DNA of 47,544 nt from a virus: positions 1 to 47,544 of the IMG/VR virus record IMGVR_UViG_3300009177_000053; one strand, written 5' to 3'. Of the stretch, positions 1 through 8,138 are shown piece by piece (position 1 is the stretch's first letter; each line of letters starts with the position of its first letter). The notes under the pieces were generated by a model. It had not been told where the DNA came from. It ran no database searches and was given only the letters and a program-made list of their open reading frames with translations. Made by a program: the position numbers and the translations under genes.

Positions 1-39
1 CGACCGCTCGAACGCCACCAGTTCTTGATTTCGCAACAT
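1..39 (-). CDS. Major capsid protein, first 13 codons only (duplicate of 46429-47460)
   Basis: The leftward ATG at 39-37 begins the same gene that is complete at 46429-47460. This fragment exists only because the contig ends overlap. The cement gene stop (TAA, 48-46) lies six bases upstream of this start, which shows that cement and capsid genes are adjacent on the circle. Confidence 0.9.
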   Translation of the reverse strand, partial: MLRNQELVAFERS

Positions 40-123
40 GGCTGATTACCCCTGGGCTGAACGTGAGACTTTGACCAGTTCGCCGGGGAGCCCGAAGGTC
101 CGGCAGTACCAATCCGTCTCCAC
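1..123. repeat. Left copy of the 123-base terminal overlap
   Basis: Bases 1-123 are identical to 47422-47544. Both copies hold the start of the capsid gene and the end of the cement gene, so the two ends join in frame without gap. The simplest reading is an assembly overlap of a circular or circularly permuted genome, not a biological direct repeat. The unique unit is then about 47,421 bases. Confidence 0.95.
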
Positions 124-984
124 GATCGTGCCCGCCGTGATGGCGGTGGACGATGCGGTCTGAGACGGGTTGACGTAGTAGGTGCCAGCTCCGCCGGTCC
201 CGGTGCCGAGCTGGGTAATGACAGTGCCGGCAGTCACGCCCGTACCGGACAGGACATCGCCCACCCCGAACGTGCCGGTGATGGTGCCGCCCGCCGTGAA
301 TACGCCATGGGCGCCGGTGATGGTGGTGGACGCCACGGTCTGTTCACCGATCGACACATAGTAGTCACCGGCGCCGCCGGGCGTGCCGTCGATCTGCGAA
401 ATGACTTCCGTGCCGCTGGCAACGCCAGTGCCCGACAGGACCGCGCCCGCCACGATCGTGCCCGTGACTGAGCCGCTGACCGTGAGGATGTTGTCCGCGA
501 TCACGCCCGTGAAACTGGACGTGCCGGCGGCGATCGAACCGGCGGAGCTGGTAGCGCCCGAGGTGGACGCGCCCGACGCCGCGAAGCTGGCCGCGCCATT
601 GGCGTAAGCGGCATAGGCTTTCATGCCCGGCGTGGCCTCGGCTGCGCCTTCGTTGAGCACCCACAGGTCACCGTCGCGGACCAGGGTAACCATGAACCCC
701 TGGGGCACCACCTGGGTGGCCTGGGCGAGATACACCGTGATGAGGGCCTGCTGCTCGCGATGCAGGATGCCATCCGGCTTGCCCGTGCCCACGCTGGCCT
801 TATTGCTGGCGATCGTGCGGGTGGGCTCATCCACCCAGGCGAAGCGCCCGACAGTGAGGCCGCCGGGGCCGGCGACAAGGCCGCCCGGCCCGGCCATGAC
901 CATGAAACGCGGGTTGGTGCTCGCCCAATCGCCCGCGACTGCCGGCGCCCAATTGGGGTTCACCTGGGTTTGAAAGCCTGACAT
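46..984 (-). CDS. Gp24-like structural cement/decoration protein with glycine-rich C-terminal modules
   Basis: A 312-residue virion protein expected to bind the outside of the capsid and stabilise it. The N-terminal ~150 residues resemble the structural cement (Gp24-like) family that sits next to capsid genes: it opens [20 protein letters not shown] and contains a paired PGGL stretch. Residues ~155-290 hold two copies of a module with signature VLSGTG, an xGT step, then GTGTGG or GTPGG and a GxYYV end. The same module occurs in the sheath, baseplate J-like and fibre proteins here. The short tail after the modules looks like the end of the core domain, so the modules appear inserted. The start follows AGGAG with five-base spacing. 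It lies between the protease-scaffold and capsid genes. Confidence 0.75.
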   Translation of the reverse strand: MSGFQTQVNPNWAPAVAGDWASTNPRFMVMAGPGGLVAGPGGLTVGRFAWVDEPTRTIASNKASVGTGKPDGILHREQQALITVYLAQATQVVPQGFMVTLVRDGDLWVLNEGAAEATPGMKAYAAYANGAASFAASGASTSGATSSAGSIAAGTSSFTGVIADNILTVSGSVTGTIVAGAVLSGTGVASGTEVISQIDGTPGGAGDYYVSIGEQTVASTTITGAHGVFTAGGTITGTFGVGDVLSGTGVTAGTVITQLGTGTGGAGTYYVNPSQTASSTAITAGTIVETDWYCRTFGLPGELVKVSRSAQG

Positions 985-1017
985 GGGATGCTCCTACAGG
1001 GGTGAACGGTGGGCGCC

Positions 1018-2436
1018 TTAGAGGGCGCGGACCTTGGTGGCGTTGGGGAAGCGCTTGGACAGCCTGGTCCGCAGCGCGGCATCCATCGCGAGGCGGGGCG
1101 TGGTGGCCGGCTTCTCCCCAGGCACCGGCTGCGCCTTGAGCAGCGCCGGGTACGCGGAGGGGTGGACGCCATCGATATCCACGCCCAGCTGCTCCAGCGC
1201 GAGGGCATAGATGCTGGCCGCGCTGTCGTGCGCGAGGTCCGGCACCACATCACCGATGTACGGACGGACGGCGGCCTCCGCGATGCGGATGGCCTGGAAT
1301 TCGCCCAGCAGCTCACCGCGCTGCCTCTTGAGCGCCGCGTCCATGGCCGGCTTGTCCATCGGCTTTTCGCCGGGCTTCGGCTCCGGCCCACCGTCCTTAG
1401 CCATGCGGTCCTTGGCCGGCGGGTCCTTGTCCTTGCCCTTCAAATCCTCGGGCTCACCGTCCGCCGCCTTGGGGGCCATCATGGAACATGCCTTGGCATG
1501 GTCCTCATCGGACAGCTTGCCCTTGAGGAATTCGCGGAGCCCTTCGTTGTCCATCGACATCACATCGTCACTGTCGGCGGTGATATCGTCCTGGTCCGGG
1601 TCCCCGTTCTCCAGCGGCCCGAGCTTGTCCAGCAGCTCGATGACGCTATCCAGGTCCGCATCCTGCGCGACGTGAGGCGCGGCCAGGGCGCGGAGGCCGG
1701 CCACCAGCTTGGGCTTGCGGGCGCGGAAATTCTTGCGGTTGATGTCCTTGAGCAGCGGGAACAGGTCCAGCTTGGCATCCGCCGCCACGATCGGCGTGAG
1801 GTGCGAGATAAGGGCGCCGTTGAGCATCAGCGCCGTGCGTGAGGTGAGGGCCGGGGATTTTGCCATCTGGTGAAACTCCGTTTCCGCGTCTTCTACGACT
1901 ACATCCGGGCCAGCTCGACCGGCCTCCACAAGCGCAACGTGATTAGCGCGAATATCGCGCATTATTCCGTCATAGCGCAAGCCATTGTATGTGCCCGGCG
2001 TCATATCCGATTTATATCGATAGGATGCCGACAGCTCGCGCTGCACATCGTTCTCGATACCAGCTATAGCGCTGGGCTTCACGAAAGTGATTGAGGCGTC
2101 CACATAAGGGGGGGTCCAACTGGCATCCGAACCGAGCCAGCCGGCAATATCCGCCTCATCGTAGGTTTCCACGTTGAAGGGGACGTGTTTGTCCAGCACG
2201 GGGCAGCGGTTGAACGTCTGCGCGCCCTTCGCCAGTTCGTCAGGATCGCGGAGCAGATGGTAAATCCGATTGGGCTCTAGCCCCAGCTCCTGCCAGCCGA
2301 TGATTTCATTGCCGCGATAAGGATTGACCGCCGCCTTGGTCACATGGGCGCGCGAAACGTGCAGCTTTCCGTCCGCGTCATAAGTCCGCACGGACTTGTC
2401 AAAAGCGAATTCAACCGTGTTGGGGTCGCGGGGCAT
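1018..2436 (-). CDS. DUF2213 prohead protease fused to a scaffold-like C-terminus
   Basis: A 472-residue head-maturation protein. Residues 1-180 match the DUF2213 phage protease group (herpesvirus-assemblin-like fold). Likely catalytic residues are a Ser in RELSASY (S136 or S138) and His166 in ANHVALVEAGRAG. Residues ~190-472 are charged, Ala/Lys/Glu-rich and low complexity, typical of an internal scaffold. Within this tail, AMDAAL occurs twice (residues 364-369 and 450-455). The AMDA core also lies in the portal-Nudix linker and near the capsid N-terminus, so it may be the protease's own cleavage signal. The gene lies between the MuF and cement genes, as expected for a head operon. The family call is firm; the exact nucleophile is inferred. 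Confidence 0.8.
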   Translation of the reverse strand: MPRDPNTVEFAFDKSVRTYDADGKLHVSRAHVTKAAVNPYRGNEIIGWQELGLEPNRIYHLLRDPDELAKGAQTFNRCPVLDKHVPFNVETYDEADIAGWLGSDASWTPPYVDASITFVKPSAIAGIENDVQRELSASYRYKSDMTPGTYNGLRYDGIMRDIRANHVALVEAGRAGPDVVVEDAETEFHQMAKSPALTSRTALMLNGALISHLTPIVAADAKLDLFPLLKDINRKNFRARKPKLVAGLRALAAPHVAQDADLDSVIELLDKLGPLENGDPDQDDITADSDDVMSMDNEGLREFLKGKLSDEDHAKACSMMAPKAADGEPEDLKGKDKDPPAKDRMAKDGGPEPKPGEKPMDKPAMDAALKRQRGELLGEFQAIRIAEAAVRPYIGDVVPDLAHDSAASIYALALEQLGVDIDGVHPSAYPALLKAQPVPGEKPATTPRLAMDAALRTRLSKRFPNATKVRAL

Positions 2437-2483
2437 GGGGAATCGCTATATCACGAATTCCCGCGCCGGTAAGAGAGCGTTTT

Positions 2484-2519
2484 CGCCGGGCCGGCGGGAG
2501 AAGGGGAACCGGCCCGGCG
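2484..2519. other. Perfect 11-bp intergenic hairpin
   Basis: In the 108-base gap between the MuF and protease-scaffold genes, CGCCGGGCCGG (2484-2494) pairs with CCGGCCCGGCG (2509-2519) across a 14-base loop. Neither strand has a T-run after the stem, so it is not a canonical intrinsic terminator. It could mark an RNA processing or attenuation point between portal-level and scaffold/capsid-level expression. Confidence 0.6.
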
Positions 2520-2544
2520 ATCACGCGCGAAGGGCGCCCGCGCG

Positions 2545-3417
2545 CTAGAACCCAGGAATAACGGATTTCGCGGTGCATCCGCAATTGATCAGCTCGCCCG
2601 GCTGGATGTATTCGCCGCTGATCAAGCAGCCCTGCCGGATATCGAACCTTTTCCCGTGCGCGGCCACATGATCGGGCCGGGGTTGGCGGCCACCGTGAGA
2701 GTGCTGCCAATCCGCCTCAAACAGGCCCAATTCCATCTTGCGGGTCCGCGCCATCGCGGCGGTGGCCTTGTTGTTCTGGTCCCGCGCGATGTTCGCGGCC
2801 CGCCGGTAGGTGATGCCATAGCGGTGCTGCAATTCCTCGGTAATCACCTGGGCGTCACGTCCGGCCTGGATGCCGCGCATGACGATGCCGCGCACATCGC
2901 CCAGGTGCTCACTGGCGATCGACCGAATGAGCCCCACGTTTTCGTCCAGCGTGGCCTGGAAAACATCGGTGCTGGCGCGGGTGGGGTCGAACCGCACGGA
3001 AAAGCCGGCCTCGCGCAGGATCGAGCGCAGCTGACTTTCCGACCGCTCCAGGGCGTTGGTGGCGAACCAGGCGGCCATCCGCGGCGCGGCCTCATCGAAT
3101 CGCTGCTGCCAATACTTCGCGAGCCGGTCCATGATCCTCTTGAGGGCGGAGGCCGGCGCCGCGTCCTCCGCGAGCTGGGCCACGGCGGGTTCATTGGCCC
3201 GGTAGCCGGCGCGGAGGTGCCACACCAGGGACCGCTGCATTTCCTCCACCAGCCGTTCCATCTTGCCCTGATATTTTTCCTTCACGGCGGCATTGGGCTG
3301 GACCGATGAAATCACCTTGTCCTTGCCGCTGGGCATCCGCAGCGGCCCCGAGGTGATGCGCTGCCGCCGTTCCATCGCCTGCCGGCGGGGGCTCACGGGT
3401 CGCGGCATATGATCCAC
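2545..3417 (-). CDS. MuF-type minor head protein
   Basis: A 290-residue minor capsid or portal-associated protein. The C-terminal third has the MuF (phage Mu F-like/SPP1 gp7) pattern: a region around RRAANIARDQNNKATAAM, then ADWQHSHGGRQPRPDHVAAH and a final CGC motif. The N-terminal part is helical and arginine-rich. It follows the portal gene, the standard position for MuF. The longest reading starts at GTG 3417; an in-frame ATG at 3408 is equally possible and neither has a strong ribosome site. The start region overlaps the 24-codon membrane-peptide gene in another frame. It ends with TAG. Confidence 0.85.
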   Translation of the reverse strand: MDHMPRPVSPRRQAMERRQRITSGPLRMPSGKDKVISSVQPNAAVKEKYQGKMERLVEEMQRSLVWHLRAGYRANEPAVAQLAEDAAPASALKRIMDRLAKYWQQRFDEAAPRMAAWFATNALERSESQLRSILREAGFSVRFDPTRASTDVFQATLDENVGLIRSIASEHLGDVRGIVMRGIQAGRDAQVITEELQHRYGITYRRAANIARDQNNKATAAMARTRKMELGLFEADWQHSHGGRQPRPDHVAAHGKRFDIRQGCLISGEYIQPGELINCGCTAKSVIPGF

Positions 3418-3467
3418 ACCACCCAGGCGAATATCACCACGAAGGCGAGAAGTTTAAGCGCCCACAT
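3393..3467 (-). CDS. 24-residue hydrophobic membrane peptide
   Basis: A very short frame reading MWALKLLAFVVIFAWVVWII then CRDP. It is one predicted transmembrane helix with Lys5 near the start and Arg22 after the helix. Its ATG overlaps the portal stop as TGATG, and its 3' end overlaps the start of MuF in another frame, so it is placed for coupled translation. Function is unknown. The composition and coupling argue against chance, but no homologue is recognised. A lysis or inner-membrane role is possible. Confidence 0.45.
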   Translation of the reverse strand: MWALKLLAFVVIFAWVVWIICRDP

Positions 3468-5383
3468 CAGCCAATCCGCAGGGGCCGGACCAGCAGCTCC
3501 AGCGCCGCCGCAAGGCCGGGGTGCAGCGGCTGGGGCGGAGCGTCCACGCTGGCCCAGGCCCATCCCGTGTGCTCATCGTTGAGCTGCGGGATGAACTGGT
3601 CATCCACGGGGTGGATGAATGTGCTGAAATCGACGTTGCCGCCCAGTTGCCGGGTCAGCAGCCGGCGCGAGCCCGGCGGCATAACGCCCACTTCCTCGAT
3701 TGCCTCGCGCGCGGCGGCCCCTTCGGCTTCCTCGCCTTCCTCGATTTTCCCGGCCGGCAGCGCCCAGGTGCCGCCATTGTCGGCATCGGGCCGGCGCTTC
3801 AAGAACAAGACCATATCGCCGGGGGCGATGAACATGGTGCCGGCGGCCATAAGCGCCGCGTCCATGGCGTGCTCACCCTTCGCGGGATCTCCAGCCGGGT
3901 CACCTTCGTTGAGGTTGGGGTCCACCGGCGGGGGCGGCAGGTCATCGGGGTTGATACCGTGGTACATCGAATTTTCATCGTTCGCGATGCGGCGCCGGCT
4001 GTCCTCCGGATCGAGCACGCCTTTATCGATGAGCACGGCGTCCGTGTCTGCCTTGGTCTTTTCGACCGAGGCGCGGCCCGCGTCATCCAGCTGCCACAGC
4101 GGGTTCCACGAAAACCCTATGTCCTCATCGATATCCCCCCATTCGTTGAGCTGGATGAGGTCCATGCAGGTTTTCAGCAGGGGGCTGACGAACTGCTCCT
4201 GTTGCGCCGCGATCCAGTCATAGAACGCCCGGATTTCGCCATCGCTGGAGGCGTTGAGGCCGCTGGGCGTGATGCCGAACAGCACCACCAGGGGAATGCC
4301 CGTGACGGCGGCCATGTGCTCCTGTGATTGTGCCTGGAGCTTGTCCAGCGATGCCAGCGGGGTGGCGACGGTGAAATATTCCTCAGTGTCCTTGTCCAGC
4401 AGGAAAAGGCCGCCGTTGTCGCGCATCTGGTTATAGAATTCCACGCGCTCGCGCAGCAGCTGCGAGGCCCCAGGCGACGTGAGGTCATCCATGCGGGTTT
4501 TGAGCCCGTTGGTGGCGAACGAATGGATGAGGTCCGAAACGGATTGCCGCGTCCGCAGCCAATTATCCACGTAAGGCTTGGACAGCTGGGTGAGCGAGAG
4601 GCCGCCGAACATATAGGCCGGCTTGAGGATGTCCGGCACCTCGCGGGAAACCATGGTGAGCAACCGCGATCGGTGGACCCTACGCGACTGCACCCACCAC
4701 GTCCGGGGGATAAAGAAATCCTCCGCCAGCGGGTTGTCAGAATTGTACTGGTCCGGGTAGGTCCAAAACGGCTCAATCACCTTGAACCCCTTGAGCCGGC
4801 CCTTGCCGAGCTTCCGCCGGTCCATGATCAAGGGCGTGGTCAGCTCATGAGGGTTGCCGTTGTCCCCCGTGTCGATCGACAGATTAGAGCGGCCAAACCA
4901 GCCATCCAGCTCAATCATTTTGGTGAACTTCGCCTTGAGCTTGTAACGCTCAATCAGCTCCACCATCCGCTGGACCTTGGGGGACTTGTCGCGTTCGCTG
5001 GTGGCGCTGACCGTCACCCACTTCCGCGTCATGTTCTTTGCCAGGATTTCGGACGGGCGCCGGTACTCAGGCCGGAGTGCCAGCTCCGCCAGCCACGCAT
5101 AGCCCATGAAGCCTTGGCCTTCGCCCCAGGCATACTGATTGGCCCACTCATACACCGGGGTTAGGGCCTCATCGTGGGCCAGCTTCACCTCATCGTTCGC
5201 CACCCCAGGCGGCAGCGGCGGCATGACGAACGGGGATTGCCCGCGCTCGCCCAGGCCGATGCGCTTCTGTCCGCGCGCCCAGCCGATGAGGTTGGCCGGC
5301 AGCTTGATGGGGAGCTGGGGAGGGGGCACCACTTCCGGCACCACGGTGGGAACGCGATTGCGATTGAAAAGCCGTCCGAACAT
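3467..5383 (-). CDS. DUF1073-type portal protein fused to a Nudix hydrolase
   Basis: A 638-residue fusion. Residues 1 to about 480 are a portal of the DUF1073 (gp6-like) group, forming the ring through which DNA is packaged and head joins tail. A Pro/Asp-rich linker (~480-505) leads to AMDAAL (506-511) and then a Nudix domain to the C-terminus. The Nudix box is complete at 545-567: GKIEEGE, seven residues, then REAIEEVGV. It therefore looks catalytically competent on a nucleoside diphosphate linked to another moiety. Related DUF1073 portals in databases are often labelled anti-CBASS Acb1 family, suggesting that this portal family carries cargo domains at its C-terminus. The start overlaps the terminase stop by one base (TGATG). 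Portal identity and Nudix box are secure; substrate is unknown. Confidence 0.88.
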   Translation of the reverse strand: MFGRLFNRNRVPTVVPEVVPPPQLPIKLPANLIGWARGQKRIGLGERGQSPFVMPPLPPGVANDEVKLAHDEALTPVYEWANQYAWGEGQGFMGYAWLAELALRPEYRRPSEILAKNMTRKWVTVSATSERDKSPKVQRMVELIERYKLKAKFTKMIELDGWFGRSNLSIDTGDNGNPHELTTPLIMDRRKLGKGRLKGFKVIEPFWTYPDQYNSDNPLAEDFFIPRTWWVQSRRVHRSRLLTMVSREVPDILKPAYMFGGLSLTQLSKPYVDNWLRTRQSVSDLIHSFATNGLKTRMDDLTSPGASQLLRERVEFYNQMRDNGGLFLLDKDTEEYFTVATPLASLDKLQAQSQEHMAAVTGIPLVVLFGITPSGLNASSDGEIRAFYDWIAAQQEQFVSPLLKTCMDLIQLNEWGDIDEDIGFSWNPLWQLDDAGRASVEKTKADTDAVLIDKGVLDPEDSRRRIANDENSMYHGINPDDLPPPPVDPNLNEGDPAGDPAKGEHAMDAALMAAGTMFIAPGDMVLFLKRRPDADNGGTWALPAGKIEEGEEAEGAAAREAIEEVGVMPPGSRRLLTRQLGGNVDFSTFIHPVDDQFIPQLNDEHTGWAWASVDAPPQPLHPGLAAALELLVRPLRIG

Positions 5384-6996
5384 CAGCGCCGCCCCGCTCC
5401 TGTTACCGCCCAGGTCCGCAAGCTGGCCGGGACAGCAATGGGCTTACCGCTGGTCCCGGAGAATTCAATCATAACCGCGTCGGCAAGGTTAGGCGACTTG
5501 GTTCCCTCGGGCGTCTTGTTGATCACGATCTTTCCCACGCCGTTGGTCTGATAGGTGGGCTGGGACAGCTCGCCCAGCAGCCTTTCCCGTAGCGGCAATT
5601 CGGACGGGATGGAAATCAATTCGTCCGGGTCATAGTGCTCGCCATTCACCGCCTTATGCGTGTGCTCAAAGCGGGTCCGCAGCTTCCACCATGCTTGCGC
5701 CTTCCGGTTCTGGAAATAGTCCTTGTTTTTGCGGCCCTTCACGTCCTCCGCCTCGGGCCGCTCAACGCCGGCAGAACCGCGAAACAGCGTGACGCCAATA
5801 ACCCGGCGCCGGGCCGCCTGCCGCTGGTCATTGATCACGCGGGCATCGCCGCGGACGCCAGCGCCCAGGCCATCGCCATCGGCGGTGAGGGTTTCATATT
5901 CCCCATCGTCGCACAGCTCGAGCGCCCGCCTGGTTGTCTCAAAGATATCCCCGCCGCTGCCGCTCCATTCCTCCAGGCTTTCCAGCAGGATGCCGTGGCG
6001 GCCACAGAACGCATTAAGGTCCGGCCCCTCATCGGCCACGTCCAGGCTGGCCGATCGGCGCCCGGTGATGGTGATTCCCAGCTTCTTGTGAGCGTCGATC
6101 GCGGAGCGCACCCAGGCACCGGGGATCACGATGCCGCGCACGGACGCGGTGTAATCCATATCGATTTCCTGGGCCAGGACCACCGCGTCCAGCTCCGCCT
6201 TCTTTTTCGCGTACCACGCCTCATCCTTGCGGGGGTCATCGCGCCAGCCGAACGAAAACACTTTGACGCGACCGCTCCAGCGCTTTTGCGCGAAGGGGTT
6301 GCCCATGCCGTTCACGCTGGAGAAATCCACGCGGCAATTGGTGGTGGCGGACAGCGCGGCCTCCGCCAGCATGGGGTGCTCCAGGTGCGCGGCCTCATCC
6401 ACGAAATAGATTGAGGTTCGATCGCCGCGCCCGATGTTATCGCCCACCTCGCCCGAAATGGACGCATGGGTGTCCGGGAAGATCAGCCGCTTTTGCGGAG
6501 CGTGCCGGCTTTCATCCCAGCCGCCGCGCAGCTCGCGGGGCAGGTTGCGGAGGAAGAACCGCCCTTTCCAGAACAGGCTTTTGGGCTCCGCCGGCTTATC
6601 AACGTATTCCTCTTTGCGGGAGCCGAACCCGGCGCGGAAACTGTCATAGTGGAGGGCGAGGGTGCAGGCGAGGCCCATGGCAAGCCAGCTGGCCCCCACC
6701 TCGCGGGTTTTCTCGGTTATCGAGGCTTCGGCCAGCCGCCACCGATCGAGCACGAATTGCACCCATTCCCGTTGCTTGGGGAACAGCACGAACGGCAGCA
6801 CCGGCGGGATGCCCGTGCCCACGTTGAGGGGGTTGTACGTCATCCCCCAATCGTTGATGAAATCCGCCGGGTTGAGCCGGTAATAGGCTTTCACCTGGGC
6901 CAGTTTTTCGGGGTTGGACCGCAACCAGGCGAGGCGGCGACGGCGGCCAGCGTAGACCGCCTCATAGTCCGGGTTCTTGAAGTCGAATTCGGCCAT
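5383..6996 (-). CDS. terL: Terminase large subunit (packaging ATPase-nuclease)
   Basis: A 537-residue DNA packaging motor. The ATPase domain has a Walker A-like KTREVGAS (residues 96-103), as in terminases that lack the classical GKT, and a Walker B strand SIYFVDE (195-201). The C-terminal nuclease has its first aspartate in SLDVADEG (D319) and a second acidic cluster in TADGDGLGAG (~371-380). Length is typical. It directly precedes the portal gene with a one-base overlap. TerS is unusually far upstream, at 13389-13778, separated by about 6 kb of accessory genes. Confidence 0.93.
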   Translation of the reverse strand: MAEFDFKNPDYEAVYAGRRRRLAWLRSNPEKLAQVKAYYRLNPADFINDWGMTYNPLNVGTGIPPVLPFVLFPKQREWVQFVLDRWRLAEASITEKTREVGASWLAMGLACTLALHYDSFRAGFGSRKEEYVDKPAEPKSLFWKGRFFLRNLPRELRGGWDESRHAPQKRLIFPDTHASISGEVGDNIGRGDRTSIYFVDEAAHLEHPMLAEAALSATTNCRVDFSSVNGMGNPFAQKRWSGRVKVFSFGWRDDPRKDEAWYAKKKAELDAVVLAQEIDMDYTASVRGIVIPGAWVRSAIDAHKKLGITITGRRSASLDVADEGPDLNAFCGRHGILLESLEEWSGSGGDIFETTRRALELCDDGEYETLTADGDGLGAGVRGDARVINDQRQAARRRVIGVTLFRGSAGVERPEAEDVKGRKNKDYFQNRKAQAWWKLRTRFEHTHKAVNGEHYDPDELISIPSELPLRERLLGELSQPTYQTNGVGKIVINKTPEGTKSPNLADAVMIEFSGTSGKPIAVPASLRTWAVTGAGRR

Positions 6997-7008
6997 GTGC
7001 GAGGGATA

Positions 7009-7668
7009 TCAGGCGGCACGCCTTGGCGAAAGCATGTCCATTTGCCGGCTGGCAGCGTCGATCAGCGGGATTGTCTGCGCGTACCGCGTACCGCTGCTGC
7101 CGTCGATCGACCAGGCGCCGGCCCCTGCCGCCATCCAGATACGCCGGCGGGTGTTGGCGCGAGCAACGTGATAATGGATGGCCTGGGCGCGGGGCTGGCC
7201 CGTTTCCGGATCGAGCGCGCAGAAATCGCCCCAATAGCGCATCCGCTCCACCTTCCATTCGGTCGATCCACCCAGGAAGATGCCCACCGATGGCCCCACG
7301 AAGGGCGCGAGGTCCGCCGCTTCCATGCCATCCTGTACCGCGATGAGCACCATAGGCACCACCGCAAGGCAGCGGTTGAGGTAGCGCAGGGACAGGGCCA
7401 GAGACGGCAGGCCGGCGGCCACGATGTCCGGCAGCACAAGCCAATCCGGGGCGGTGGGCTGGGCCTCTATCCACGCCAGAAACCGCTCAAAGGCTTCCTC
7501 ATCGAACGGACGTTGGGCGAGGAAATCGGACCAGGCCCCATTATCGGCGGCCCACGGGAACCCCTCGGTACGCCACACCCCGGCCCGGCTGATGAGTAGA
7601 CGCCATCCGCGGCGGCGCATGGCGGCCAGATTGCGCCGCGTGCCCGTCCGGCTGGCATAGACAATCAC
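7009..7668 (-). CDS. DpdA-like (TGT-fold) DNA transglycosylase candidate
   Basis: A 219-residue protein starting at GTG 7668, which overlaps the preceding stop as GTGA and has GGAGG ten bases upstream. It resembles the phage DpdA/TGT-like family, which exchanges guanine in DNA for a 7-deazaguanine base. Visible conserved blocks are GTRRNLAAMRRRGWRLL, ADNGAW with Asp42, LVLPDIVAAG with Asp81, VGIFLGGSTEWK (~128-139), a HVARANTRRRI block and IDGSSGTRYA. It is shorter than well-studied DpdA proteins (about 400 residues), so it may be a compact subfamily. No queuosine or preQ0 synthesis genes are visible, so a precursor would have to come from the host. The neighbouring Mom-like gene supports a DNA-modification role. 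Confidence 0.6.
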   Translation of the reverse strand: MIVYASRTGTRRNLAAMRRRGWRLLISRAGVWRTEGFPWAADNGAWSDFLAQRPFDEEAFERFLAWIEAQPTAPDWLVLPDIVAAGLPSLALSLRYLNRCLAVVPMVLIAVQDGMEAADLAPFVGPSVGIFLGGSTEWKVERMRYWGDFCALDPETGQPRAQAIHYHVARANTRRRIWMAAGAGAWSIDGSSGTRYAQTIPLIDAASRQMDMLSPRRAA

Positions 7669-8138
7669 GGCGGGAACGCCTCCAGAATCACCAGCTTGTT
7701 CCACTTGGTGATGCCGCATTTTCGCCAGCCGGCCAGCTGGAAACAATAGCCTGGGTTCGTGCTGCGGACCTTGCTGGCGTTGACGTAGGTGTAGAGCCGT
7801 TCCCCCGGCCACCGTGCCCAGGCGAGAGCCATGGCATCCAGGATGAGGTCCGACGATCGCCCGGCGCCGGTGTTGCGGAATACCGCACAGTTCACCCCTT
7901 GCTGGCCGTCCCCGCTGATGAATTTCCGCCATACGAACAGGGCGCGGGCGCAGGGGGTGAGCAGCACCATTTTCTGGCCCGGCCCGACAAATAGCCCAGG
8001 GTCGCGGCCATCGGCATAAGGCTTGTGGCTGTAGTGCTGGCGGAAGATGGACAGGGCCGTGGGGTTGCCGTCCCGCGTCTCAATCCAGGTCGCGCCAGTG
8101 AGGTCCAGCTGCGGCTGGGCGGCCAGCGCGCGGGGCAT
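7665..8138 (-). CDS. Mom-like GNAT-fold protein, putative DNA modification acyltransferase
   Basis: A 157-residue protein with a layout like phage Mu Mom and related GNAT proteins: an N-terminal FRQHYSHK (His-Tyr at 35-36), a central GVNCAVFRNTG, a helix after SSDLILDAMALAWARWPG, and a C-terminal RLYTYVN strand followed by NPGYCFQLAGW. Mom converts adenine in DNA to a carbamoylmethyl derivative. The present assignment rests on pattern resemblance and the HY pair, so it is tentative. It is coupled on both sides: TGATG with the gene above and GTGA with the DpdA-like gene below. That close pairing suggests both act on phage DNA. Confidence 0.5.
   Translation of the reverse strand: MPRALAAQPQLDLTGATWIETRDGNPTALSIFRQHYSHKPYADGRDPGLFVGPGQKMVLLTPCARALFVWRKFISGDGQQGVNCAVFRNTGAGRSSDLILDAMALAWARWPGERLYTYVNASKVRSTNPGYCFQLAGWRKCGITKWNKLVILEAFPP

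Noticed and set aside
1-123. Terminal repeat as a natural direct terminal repeat of the virion DNA
   Set aside because: It lies inside coding sequence with no packaging signature and is the size of an assembly overlap, so an assembly origin is more likely.
1009-1842. 277-codon rightward frame opposite the protease-scaffold gene
   Set aside because: Antisense shadow created by GC-rich codon bias; no ribosome site or domain.
6466-7599. Long open frame on the strand opposite the terminase large subunit and DpdA-like genes
   Set aside because: It is the GC-rich antisense image of genes with clear domains, has a Pro/Gly/Arg/His-rich composition and no recognisable motif.
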